Assembly: GCA_026986055.1 (NCBI GenBank)
Contig: JALSPH010000225.1
Span: 1-7,895, forward strand
Direction of reading: 5' to 3'
From: Campylobacterales bacterium
GTDB taxonomy: Bacteria > Campylobacterota > Campylobacteria > Campylobacterales > Hydrogenimonadaceae
Length of the DNA stretch: 7,895 bases
Notes under the pieces: model-generated
What the model was told of the DNA's origin: nothing
Seen by the model: only the letters and a program-made list of their open reading frames with translations
Databases searched by the model: none
Position numbers and translations under genes: made by a program
In this document: positions 1 to 6,480 of the stretch, in pieces
Layout: every line of letters starts with the position of its first letter
Numbering within the stretch: the stretch's first letter is position 1

Positions 1-1042
1 CCAGCGGCTCCATCTCCACCCGCCCCTGCCGATCCACCGTCGGCTCCCCCAGGACGAATTCATGAGGCTCCACCCGCACGAAGCCCTCCTCCTTCTCCAC
101 GACGAGAAACTCCTCCTCCACCGCCCGCAGGATCCCCCGCTCGCCGTTGACGTAGCGCCCCCAGCGATTGACAGTGAAGAGCACCGGCGCGCCGACCTTG
201 AGCCGCAGCTCGCTTTGCACCGGCAGCAGCTTTTGCCAACTCTCCAGACGCTTTTCGTGAACCCTTTTTTCCTTTTCCAGCTCGGCGAAGAAGAGATACT
301 CCTCCCCCTCCAGCCGATCCAGCGACTCCCGGTTCATCCGCTCCACCTCCAGATTGCGCCCAAAGAGCCAGGTGGGCTCCCGATCGTAAACCTCCTCGTG
401 GTTCATCAGATCGAAAAGATAGCGCATCAGCTCCTCGTCGAGCTCCCCCCGGCGAATGCGCGCGAGGATCCGCGTAAAGGCCGCATCCCGCGTGCGCTTC
501 ATCTGCCGCAGCTCCACCACCCGGGGGGCGAAGGCGTCCCATGCGTCGCTCTCGAAGGCGTAGAGCCCTCCTGCGAAAAGATCTTCGGAGCGTCGATTGG
601 AAGCAATCGGCGGCAGCTGAAAAAAATCCCCCACGAACATCAGCCGCCCACCGTAGCCCAGGCTCTCGAGCCGGTAGCGGATCATCTCCAGCGTCTGCGT
701 GCCGATCATGCTGATCTCGTCGACGACGATCAGCTCCGTCGCCGCCAGGATGCGCTTGAGATCCGCCAGGCGCTTTTTGTTGCGCCGGTCGTGCTCGCGC
801 AGTTCGTCGAAATCGTTGCAGATGCCCAGGACAAAAAAGCTGTGCACCGTCGTGCCCCCGATATTGACGGCGCTGACCCCCGTCGAACCCAGCGGCACCA
901 CCCCCCGCTCCTGCTCGCGGTAGGCTTCGATCACCCGAGCCGTCAGCCAGCTTTTGCCCGTCCCCGCCGCACCGGTGAGGAAGAGATGGCCCTCCTCCAG
1001 GATCTGCAGCAGCTCGTTTAGATCGGGATCGCGATCGGACAT
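1..1042 (-). CDS. PIF1/RecD-like superfamily 1 DNA helicase (C-terminus cut by window edge)
   Basis: This is an ATP-dependent DNA helicase of superfamily 1B, closest in motif style to PIF1/RecD2; such proteins unwind DNA 5'-3' in the cytoplasm. I translated the reverse strand from an ATG at 1042 and read 347 residues without a stop to the left edge. Visible motifs in order are Walker A GAAGTGKS (24-31), motif Ia around STGVSAVNIGGTTVHSFF (53-70), Walker B/motif II IVVDEISM (105-112), motif III VGDFFQLPP (137-145), a Q-x-x-R motif near 180-183, and NGERG (299-303), resembling the late motif V region. The final arginine motif (motif VI) is absent only because the gene runs off the window. A good ribosome site, AAGGAG, precedes the start. 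The gene is divergent from the thioredoxin-like gene. Its exact cellular role (repair, replication fork maintenance or G-quadruplex unwinding) cannot be read from the sequence. Confidence 0.93.
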   Translation of the reverse strand, partial: MSDRDPDLNELLQILEEGHLFLTGAAGTGKSWLTARVIEAYREQERGVVPLGSTGVSAVNIGGTTVHSFFVLGICNDFDELREHDRRNKKRLADLKRILAATELIVVDEISMIGTQTLEMIRYRLESLGYGGRLMFVGDFFQLPPIASNRRSEDLFAGGLYAFESDAWDAFAPRVVELRQMKRTRDAAFTRILARIRRGELDEELMRYLFDLMNHEEVYDREPTWLFGRNLEVERMNRESLDRLEGEEYLFFAELEKEKRVHEKRLESWQKLLPVQSELRLKVGAPVLFTVNRWGRYVNGERGILRAVEEEFLVVEKEEGFVRVEPHEFVLGEPTVDRQGRVEMEPL

Positions 1043-1073
1043 GACCTCTCCTTGCGGCCGGACAATGCGGCAA

Positions 1074-1088
1074 ACTCCCGGGAGTATA
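1074..1088 (-). promoter_or_regulatory. Candidate promoter -10 of the helicase gene with overlapping 12-bp palindrome
   Basis: On the reverse strand a TATACT box (1088-1083) lies 40 bp upstream of the helicase start. It overlaps a perfect 12-bp palindrome, ACTCCCGGGAGT (1074-1085). A palindrome covering the -10 and likely transcription start would suit a repressor operator. No good -35 box is visible, so both the promoter and the operator are suggestions. Confidence 0.35.
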
Positions 1089-1142
1089 GCAAATGCGCCC
1101 CAAAGGCGATCCGAGAGCGGCTTTTCCGGCGAATCTTTTCGC

Positions 1143-1148
1143 TACAAT
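1143..1148 (+). promoter_or_regulatory. Candidate -10 box of the thioredoxin-like gene
   Basis: TACAAT (5/6 match to TATAAT) ends 6 bp before the ATG at 1155. If it is used, transcription would begin at or next to the start codon and give a leaderless or nearly leaderless mRNA. This fits the lack of a ribosome site before this start. No convincing -35 box is seen. Confidence 0.35.
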
Positions 1149-1154
1149 CTTCCT

Positions 1155-1511
1155 ATGCAATTGACCGACCAAAACTACCGCACGATCATCAAAGGCAACG
1201 AGAAGCCGGTCTTCGTGGATTTCTACTCCCCCACCTGCGGCCCCTGCCAAGTCCTGCTGCAGCTCATCGAAGAGAAGCTCGAAGCCTACGCGGCCGAACG
1301 CGGCGTCCTCGTCGCCACCTGCGACGTCAGCCGCAACCCCAAGCTCGCCGAAGCCTTCAAGATCCGCTCCGTCCCCTTCACCATCGCCGTGCTGCCCGAC
1401 GAATCGCTCAAATACCCCGAGCTGGGCCTCAAAGAGCCCTCCTACTACTTCACCCTCATCGACAAACTCAGCGGAAAAAAGAGAGGATTCCTCTCCAAAC
1501 TCTTCGGATAG
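1155..1511 (+). CDS. Thioredoxin-family protein (118 aa, CGPC active site)
   Basis: This is a small cytoplasmic thiol-disulfide oxidoreductase of the thioredoxin fold. The sequence shows the edge strand VFVDFYSPTCGPC with the redox pair C28-G-P-C31, a helix after it, the second strand VLVATCDVS (51-59), and the cis-proline segment RSVPFT (P74). There is no signal peptide. The length is close to the usual ~105 residues of thioredoxin plus a basic C-terminal tail (GKKRGFLSKLFG). The C-terminal half departs from classical TrxA: after the cis-Pro strand the usual gly-containing strand is replaced by LPDESLKYPELGLKEPSYYF, so it is better called a thioredoxin-like protein than TrxA. I chose the ATG at 1155 because it gives the standard domain start; longer in-frame versions read into the promoter region and the antisense of the helicase gene. 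No Shine-Dalgarno is visible. Confidence 0.88.
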   Translation: MQLTDQNYRTIIKGNEKPVFVDFYSPTCGPCQVLLQLIEEKLEAYAAERGVLVATCDVSRNPKLAEAFKIRSVPFTIAVLPDESLKYPELGLKEPSYYFTLIDKLSGKKRGFLSKLFG

Positions 1512-1537
1512 CATCCCCTCTGCCCTCACCTCCGCCG

Positions 1538-1559
1538 TGATATAATCAAACGAAGGAGG
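1538..1559 (+). promoter_or_regulatory. Extended -10 promoter and ribosome binding site of the 228-aa membrane protein gene
   Basis: TGATATAAT (1538-1546) is a consensus extended -10 (TGnTATAAT). It lies in the 53-bp gap between the thioredoxin-like gene and the next start. It is followed by AAGGAGG (1553-1559), an almost perfect Shine-Dalgarno, 5 bp before the ATG. No -35 box is clear, as is common for extended -10 promoters. The predicted transcript would have a very short leader. Confidence 0.6.
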
Positions 1560-1564
1560 AAGAG

Positions 1565-2251
1565 ATGCCCAAGAGTCCCGAAGCGTTGCAAATCTTTTTC
1601 AGCGGTCCCGGTGCAGCGAGAGCGTTGCGCGAATACCGCCTGACTCCGGCACAGCGGCGCACGATCGAGGAGGCGATGGCCAGCGCCCGGGGGCTCACCC
1701 CCGACCTCGACCTACTCCATCGCGCCGACCTCATCCTACAGGCCGCCCCCCGCATCGAAGAGGAGAGCCCACCATCCTCCCCTGCCCTTTCCGACACGGG
1801 AGAGTCGCTACGCGACCTTAGCGGCTATTTCCCCCACGACGACAGCCGCAAACATCGACCCTTTTGGAAAGCTCCGAGACGAGGATTGCTCGATTATCTC
1901 ATCTGGCGCCACCGATGGAGGAACCTCTACGCCCCGCTCATCAGCCTTGCGATCATGCTGATCATCTACCTCTTGTTCATGCTCTTCCCCTCCCTGGGAT
2001 GGCGAACCGTCAGCAGCGGCTTCCTCGATATGAACACCGCCCGCTACGCCGAAGCCCGCAAGATCTGCCGCGACCTGGACCAAAAGCTCCCCGCCACTCC
2101 CGAAGATCTCCTGCGCCACCTCGACAAACTCAACGACTCCCAAAGCGCCCTGGGCTACTGGCTCCGCGACGGCCGCATCTACATCCCCAAAGACCACAGC
2201 ACCCTCCCCGGCGACAAGCGTTTGCATTGGTATATCTGTGTCGAGGAGTAA
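1565..2251 (+). CDS. Hypothetical single-span membrane protein (228 aa)
   Basis: I do not recognise this family. The product has a charged, helical N-terminal region (1-120) and an acidic, Ser/Pro-rich stretch around 60-80. One strongly hydrophobic helix at about 120-142 (PLISLAIMLIIYLLFMLF) follows a basic segment (RHRWR), which predicts an N-terminus in the cytoplasm. The C-terminal ~85 residues would then be periplasmic. They carry a single conspicuous pattern, a WLRDGRIYIP segment and a terminal YICVEE. The two cysteines (in KICRDL and at the C-terminus) could pair in the periplasm. Base and codon use match the GC-rich upstream genes, so it belongs to the same chromosomal block. It is the last such gene before the composition change. 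The reading frame is supported by the strong promoter and ribosome site, and the membrane segment makes a chance ORF unlikely. Confidence 0.8.
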   Translation: MPKSPEALQIFFSGPGAARALREYRLTPAQRRTIEEAMASARGLTPDLDLLHRADLILQAAPRIEEESPPSSPALSDTGESLRDLSGYFPHDDSRKHRPFWKAPRRGLLDYLIWRHRWRNLYAPLISLAIMLIIYLLFMLFPSLGWRTVSSGFLDMNTARYAEARKICRDLDQKLPATPEDLLRHLDKLNDSQSALGYWLRDGRIYIPKDHSTLPGDKRLHWYICVEE

Positions 2252-2467
2252 TGAGAAGAATCGGATAGCAAATAAATGGAGGTATTCCCCTGCTACATGA
2301 TACTTTCAGACGGCTATTCTTGGAAGAACAGGCTCGAGAGGAAAAGAATAAAAGATACAGTTTAATTTAAATATAGATAATGTATAATTTATAAAAATTG
2401 CACTATTCGGCTGAATAATTCAATAATCTTATAGTACAAAATACAAACGTATTAGAGTGGAGTAAGA
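2252..2467 (+). promoter_or_regulatory. AT-rich leader with a TATAAT box at the composition boundary
   Basis: This 216-bp gap holds the switch from GC-rich to AT-rich DNA. A consensus -10 box TATAAT lies at 2383-2388, about 80 bp upstream of the next start; the best -35-like hexamer (TTTAAT, 2361-2366, 16-bp spacer) is weak. A ribosome site, GTGGAG (2457-2462), is 5 bp before the ATG at 2468. I found no tRNA gene, attachment-site duplication or convincing rho-independent terminator here. Confidence 0.5.
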
Positions 2468-3991
2468 ATGAGTTTTAAAAGTTATGTTGATGAAGTCCAT
2501 AAAAAAAATGTTATTAGATGGATCAGCATAGAAGAAATGAAGATTAAAAACAAAGATACAGATAATGCAAAGAATCAAGGTGCAAACGATGCCAGCAATT
2601 TTAAACATTGTGATTCGCTTAACAAGTACAATAAGGAATTAGCAGGAGAAGAGAAAAACCTTCTAAAGAAAATTAAAGATGATGTTTCATCAAAAAGAGA
2701 AGCCATCTCAAGAACCATTTTAAAAATGGCAAGAGATGAACTTTCGTTAATTTCAACAGAATTTTCCGAAAGTGAAAATTTCAACATAGTAAAACTCACA
2801 GATAGATATAAAGATATTTTAAAAACTAAAAAGCATCATTTAAAAAATGATTTGAGCATTATATTAAATAAATATATAAGATCAGATAGAAACCTGGCGA
2901 AATTCAAAGTGCTGAATAAGCTCGATAGAGATGCGACATATCCAAAAAGTAAATGGTTGTTTTGGGGGACATTTTTAATAGTTCTTGTTATTGAGGCCAT
3001 AGCAAACTCATATTTTTATGCACAGGGAAGTGATTTAGGTTTGTTGGGAGGTGTTTTACAGGCATCTTTAGTTGCACTGGCAAATGTTGTTTTGTCTTTT
3101 TTTATTGGATTTGTGCTTTTGAGATATATGCACCATGTCCATAAAATTAAAAAATTATTAGCATTTGTTGGTTTGATTATATCGCTTTCTTTGCTGGGGT
3201 TTCTTCACCTGGTAACTGCACACTATAGGGAGCTTCTTATAAAGTCACCAGATATTGCAGCCACTAAAGTATTAAAAGAAACTTTTATGAATCCTTTTAA
3301 TATAAATGATTTTGAATCTTTAATTTTAATTATTATAGGTGCTGCTATAAGTATCTTAGTAATATGGAAATCATATAGATATGATGATCCATATCCTGGA
3401 TATGGCAAAGAATGGCGTAAATGGGAAAAAATTCAAGAGAATAAAACAAATGACATAAAAAAATATCTAGACAAGGTAAGTGAAATTTCAGAATCATTTC
3501 ATGATGATGTTGAAAAGCTCAATAAAAATCTTATTTTGACAATGAACTACACAAATCAAATTGTAGATGGCCTTCATTCATTTAAAGGAACATTCGATGC
3601 ATATTGTGAGAATACTAAGGAGAATGCATTACATCTTATTAGAGCCTATCGTCAAGGATATAATGAAGTAGCAGAACAAGAGAAGTTATTGATCGGAAAT
3701 GATATCGGAAACAACATTATAAACTATCTCGGGTTAGATGTATTGAAGGAAGAGTTCAACGATATGATAAAGTTTTCTGAAGATGTAAAAATGAGGCTCA
3801 ATAATGAGCTAGTAAATATAAAGATTAGAAAAACAGAATGCATAAGAGATATGAATTTATTAATAGATGAATTAAAGGGTGAACACACAATAGAGAATAT
3901 AGTTGATGAAGTCCATGCAAAAGAAACAAAAAAGATAGATGAATCGCTAATGTATGAAGAAAAAATTAGAAAGACCACTACTGAAAGTTAA
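2468..3991 (+). CDS. Four-helix integral membrane protein with cytoplasmic coiled-coil ends (507 aa)
   Basis: This is an inner-membrane protein of unknown function. Residues 1-160 are charged and mostly helical, with Lys/Glu-rich stretches at 55-150. Four hydrophobic segments follow at about 163-184, 193-219, 229-249 and 282-300. By the positive-inside rule (KSK before helix 1, RYMHHVHKIKK between helices 2 and 3, KSYR after helix 4) both ends are cytoplasmic. A distinctive DPYPGYG motif (307-313) follows helix 4. It leads into a ~190-residue acidic/basic helical tail with coiled-coil character. No enzymatic motif is visible. The next gene begins 4 bp after the stop, so the two are almost certainly co-transcribed and probably form one complex: this protein as the membrane and cytoplasmic scaffold, its partner as the periplasmic part. 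Arg codons are mainly AGA and the gene is very AT-rich, unlike the upstream block, which suggests horizontal transfer. A related pairing of such a membrane protein with a VWA-like partner is a recollection, not something shown here. Confidence 0.85.
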   Translation: MSFKSYVDEVHKKNVIRWISIEEMKIKNKDTDNAKNQGANDASNFKHCDSLNKYNKELAGEEKNLLKKIKDDVSSKREAISRTILKMARDELSLISTEFSESENFNIVKLTDRYKDILKTKKHHLKNDLSIILNKYIRSDRNLAKFKVLNKLDRDATYPKSKWLFWGTFLIVLVIEAIANSYFYAQGSDLGLLGGVLQASLVALANVVLSFFIGFVLLRYMHHVHKIKKLLAFVGLIISLSLLGFLHLVTAHYRELLIKSPDIAATKVLKETFMNPFNINDFESLILIIIGAAISILVIWKSYRYDDPYPGYGKEWRKWEKIQENKTNDIKKYLDKVSEISESFHDDVEKLNKNLILTMNYTNQIVDGLHSFKGTFDAYCENTKENALHLIRAYRQGYNEVAEQEKLLIGNDIGNNIINYLGLDVLKEEFNDMIKFSEDVKMRLNNELVNIKIRKTECIRDMNLLIDELKGEHTIENIVDEVHAKETKKIDESLMYEEKIRKTTTES

Positions 3992-3995
3992 TTCC

Positions 3996-5048
3996 ATGTC
4001 AGATGATAAAAGAGGAAAACTACTAGTATTACTTGTGATACTGATCACTCTAGGATTTGGTTATATTGCATATAAAAAAACAAAGAATAAAATAAAATTT
4101 GATGAACATACCATGTGCCCCTTAAACAAAGAATACTCAAATACTGTCATTATTATAGATAAAAGTGATAAATGGTCTGATAGTGATTCAAAAAGAATCC
4201 TAAATCTCATAAATAAAATCGACATAAGTTTAGAACTTTATGAGAGATTAACTATTAAAGTGATAGAACCCGAAGGGAATGTTACAACAACTTCAACCTA
4301 TTTTGATTTATGTAATCCTGGAAATAAAGCTAATCCTTTATATGAAAATCCAAGAAGAATTTTAAAAAGATATAGGGAAAGTTTTCAAAAACCTTTGGCC
4401 TCATTGAAGGAACTTCTGATAAAACCGGAGACCAGCAAAACAACTCCGCTATTACGTGTCATTAGAGATGAACTATTAGAAGAAAAAAAGAATCTAAGAC
4501 TAATTGTTATAAGTGATTTTATGGAATACTCCAATGAATACAATTTTTACAGAAGAATTCCAAATGTCGATGAACTTATAGACACTTTTCCAAAAAATAG
4601 TATAAAAAACTTCGAAGCCAGATATATTATGAGATTGAGAATTAAAAATAAAATCTATGATTCTTTAAATTTTTTTGAAGAGCTGACTCACAAGCTAGGA
4701 GGAAAATTCAATAAAAAAGAGATTATTGTAATTGGTGGAAACAGCCCTCGCCATATGAAAAAATCTATGCAACAAAATATTAGAAGGAATAGCTTAACAC
4801 AAAAATATAAACATATAAAGTCAAATAGACATTCGCCTGAAATCGAAACTAGAAGACCCTCAAAAAAATCAAAATTCAAGAAACAAATGCGGAATATATA
4901 TTTCTGTAAAGCAAGTTCTAAAAGAGCTACAGGTTGGGCAAAAAAAGTTGGAATTGATTTAGCAAAACATACAGCTTTGAGGGAGTGTGAAAAAAGAAGA
5001 GTAACAAATACTCCTTGTAGACTTATAGACTGTTATATGGTAAGATAG
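3996..5048 (+). CDS. Membrane-anchored VWA-like protein with DUF4189-like Cys tail (350 aa)
   Basis: The function is unknown. The N-terminus KRGK followed by a hydrophobic helix (9-25) is a signal anchor that should place the rest in the periplasm. Residues 49-180 look like a von Willebrand A-type Rossmann domain: a first strand VIIIDKSDKWSDSD (51-64) with an Asp-x-Ser-like start of a metal site, a segment LCNPGNKANPLYENP (105-119), a TTPLLRVIRDEL helix and a strand LRLIVISDFMEYS (167-179). A basic linker (about 252-298) leads to a C-terminal ~50-residue piece with Cys304, Cys331, Cys341 and Cys346 and the pattern A-T-G-W-A ... A-x-x-x-A-L-x-x-C ... C-R. This resembles DUF4189 and could be disulfide-bonded. 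I chose the ATG at 3996, 4 bp after the upstream stop; an in-frame ATG at 3954 overlaps the previous gene by 38 bp, would add a 14-residue basic extension and has no ribosome site. It is co-directional with the four-helix gene and shares its AT-rich codon use. Confidence 0.82.
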   Translation: MSDDKRGKLLVLLVILITLGFGYIAYKKTKNKIKFDEHTMCPLNKEYSNTVIIIDKSDKWSDSDSKRILNLINKIDISLELYERLTIKVIEPEGNVTTTSTYFDLCNPGNKANPLYENPRRILKRYRESFQKPLASLKELLIKPETSKTTPLLRVIRDELLEEKKNLRLIVISDFMEYSNEYNFYRRIPNVDELIDTFPKNSIKNFEARYIMRLRIKNKIYDSLNFFEELTHKLGGKFNKKEIIVIGGNSPRHMKKSMQQNIRRNSLTQKYKHIKSNRHSPEIETRRPSKKSKFKKQMRNIYFCKASSKRATGWAKKVGIDLAKHTALRECEKRRVTNTPCRLIDCYMVR

Positions 5049-5052
5049 TATT

Positions 5053-5298
5053 GTGAAGTTCCAACCTTATTTTGACTTTAACCCTTCTCCCATTACAATA
5101 TGTATTCTTGTTTTTATTCTGTTAAAATTATATATAAATCATGCTAGAGTCAGATCTTCAAGTATTTATAGTGTGGGGTACACCTACCTTATAGCTATTC
5201 CAATATTACCCAAAGTTATCATAGACCCAATGAACTACTTTTCGACTCTACAGTTTGGGAAGGTAAGGATAATTTATGCAGTGAAAATAGATATATAA
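5053..5298 (+). CDS. Possible small two-helix membrane protein (81 aa, GTG start)
   Basis: An open frame starts with GTG 4 bp after the stop of the VWA-like gene, the same spacing as between the two preceding genes. The product has two hydrophobic stretches (about 13-29, PITICILVFILLKLYI, and 39-57, YSVGYTYLIAIPILPKVII), separated by a short basic loop (HARVR). This would make it a hairpin membrane protein that could belong to the same complex. Against it: no good ribosome site, a non-ATG start, and AT-rich DNA in which hydrophobic frames arise easily. I recognise no family. Confidence 0.45.
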   Translation: MKFQPYFDFNPSPITICILVFILLKLYINHARVRSSSIYSVGYTYLIAIPILPKVIIDPMNYFSTLQFGKVRIIYAVKIDI

Positions 5299-5455
5299 AT
5301 ACTTTACTATAATTAGAACGAATAAATTCCATAATTACCAACTGTTTGTATACCATAATTTTTTCTTGATCAAAGTATTCTATCGAAAGACTTTGAGAAT
5401 GTAAACAGGCTAGCATATTAAGATAAAAGTATGTTAAGACAATACAAGAGGAGGG
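5299..5455. other. AT-rich intergenic region upstream of the SAVED operon
   Basis: No gene is supported in these 157 bp. The region contains an inverted repeat (5370-5396) and ends with the ribosome site of the next operon, AGGAGG (5449-5454). I see no consensus promoter, although AT-rich hexamers such as TAAGAT are present. Composition changes again near its right end. Confidence 0.5.
5370..5396. repeat. Inverted repeat TCAAAGT/ACTTTGA
   Basis: A perfect 7-bp inverted repeat (5370-5376 and 5390-5396) is separated by 13 bp and sits about 60-90 bp upstream of the SAVED operon start. It is not followed by a T-run on the plus strand, and reading the minus strand it leads into A-rich rather than T-rich sequence, so it is not a good terminator. 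It could be an operator half-site pair or chance in AT-rich DNA. Confidence 0.3.
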
Positions 5456-5458
5456 ATG

Positions 5459-6472
5459 ATGTTAGCCAGAGTATTTTCTGGGAGTCACGGTGTTGTAGCG
5501 ACAACGATTGCAGGTTTTGGCGGACTTTTTGCCGATGCTTTTTTTGGTAAAAATGGTTTTGTTGTCACTCTGGTTATTGCACTCTTTATTCTTCTATTAG
5601 GATTTGTTAAAGAGTGGAAGACAAGTAGCCTGTACATGAAAGAGACGATTCCCATTCCCATAGTAATCAGTGTCGATGACAATACTCCAGTTCATCTACT
5701 GTTTCACAGTCTTGTTAAAAGTATTGGAAAATATGATAAAAGATTTACCAAACTAGACAAAAAACTTGAAGCGTATTTTCATATCTCAAGCCGTATGTTG
5801 ACATTCAAATATGATGGTGATATGTATGATAACGCACGACTAATCAGCTTTTTGCAAATTATTCGATATGTGTTGAATGATGTGCAAAGCCGATTGGAGC
5901 ATAAAGCGGAGTTTCATCTTCTTTATCTACGAAGACCGGCCATAGGTGTAGCGTTGGGCGGTATGTTTCGAACAGACGGTATCGTTGTTTATCAAAACAA
6001 CGACTATTCCAACACGGTTGATCGTGTTGCGAATATTCGGTCACGAAAATACAAGGAGCATACGACGCATTTTCAACATTTTGACGTAGATGTCTCTTTG
6101 AATGATACGAATGATTCCAAACTGTTGATTGCCATACAGATCTCAAGCCATAAAGTTTCTACCAATGATCCCGTTTTGGAGGGATATGAGAATATAATCA
6201 CGCTTCTTTCAAAAAGAAACGGTACTCTCCCTACGGATAATGAGAGCCTTCAATCCGATCTTTGGGTAGAACATGTCCAAGAGATATACAATGTGATCAA
6301 TACCTATAAAGGCGAATATCCTGAGATGACGCTGATACACTCTATGCCTGAAGCAATCGGAGTAATGTTGGGTATGGCGCTTGAGAATTATTGGGATATT
6401 GATGTGTGTCAATATGATCAAGGAAGCTATCGGACCGTGATCAACCTTAAAAACATCAAGTACTATTTCTAG
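5459..6472 (+). CDS. 2TM-SAVED-like cyclic-nucleotide sensor protein (337 aa)
   Basis: The protein has two N-terminal hydrophobic helices (about 11-29 and 33-50), then KEWK, which predicts a membrane hairpin with the rest in the cytoplasm. The C-terminal ~190 residues match the two-lobed SAVED fold (a tandem CARF-like Rossmann pair). Lobe 1 has FHLLYLRRPAIGVALGGM then IVVYQ and a Tyr (152-183). Lobe 2 has TLIHSMPEAIGVMLGMAL then IDVCQYDQGSY (291-324) and a final strand. The pattern strand-x-P-x-AIGVxLG-x-strand-xQ-x-Y is repeated in both. In known systems SAVED domains bind cyclic oligonucleotides and trigger an attached effector. A two-helix membrane fusion is the Cap14 architecture of CBASS, which is thought to damage the membrane. 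No cyclase is adjacent here. The ribosome site AGGAGG is 4 bp before the ATG at 5459 and only 1 bp before the in-frame ATG at 5456, so 5459 is preferred. It is the first gene of a three-gene operon. Confidence 0.82.
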   Translation: MLARVFSGSHGVVATTIAGFGGLFADAFFGKNGFVVTLVIALFILLLGFVKEWKTSSLYMKETIPIPIVISVDDNTPVHLLFHSLVKSIGKYDKRFTKLDKKLEAYFHISSRMLTFKYDGDMYDNARLISFLQIIRYVLNDVQSRLEHKAEFHLLYLRRPAIGVALGGMFRTDGIVVYQNNDYSNTVDRVANIRSRKYKEHTTHFQHFDVDVSLNDTNDSKLLIAIQISSHKVSTNDPVLEGYENIITLLSKRNGTLPTDNESLQSDLWVEHVQEIYNVINTYKGEYPEMTLIHSMPEAIGVMLGMALENYWDIDVCQYDQGSYRTVINLKNIKYYF

Positions 6473-6480
6473 GGTAACAA

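Noticed and set aside
62..1021. Plus-strand open frame of 319 codons antisense to the helicase
   Set aside because: The opposite strand has all the helicase motifs in order; this frame has no recognisable domain and is rich in His/Pro/Leu.
60..1529. Long reverse-strand open frame of 489 codons
   Set aside because: It spans both the helicase and the thioredoxin-like gene in other frames, and its translation is low-complexity Gly/Ala/Arg-rich without a fold; it is a by-product of high GC.
1808..2227. Reverse-strand open frame of 139 codons
   Set aside because: It lies inside the 228-aa membrane protein gene, which has the promoter, ribosome site and membrane helix; the antisense frame is a GC shadow.
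1504..2270. 10-bp direct repeat TCGGATAGCA after two genes (1504-1513 and 2261-2270) as possible attachment sites
   Set aside because: It is short, partly coding in the first copy, and not next to an integrase or tRNA gene; chance is sufficient.
2301..2340. Terminator hairpin after the 228-aa gene (TTCTTGGAAGAA)
   Set aside because: The stem is 5 bp with a 2-nt loop and no following T-run, so it would not work as a rho-independent terminator.
2468..3991. Reading the four-helix protein as a MotA/TolQ/ZorA-type motor subunit
   Set aside because: Those proteins have a large cytoplasmic loop between the second and third helices; here that loop is only about ten residues and the long cytoplasmic parts are at the ends.
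5219..5416. Reverse-strand open frame of 65 codons in the AT-rich gap
   Set aside because: No ribosome site or recognisable domain, and it overlaps the better-placed small membrane protein frame.
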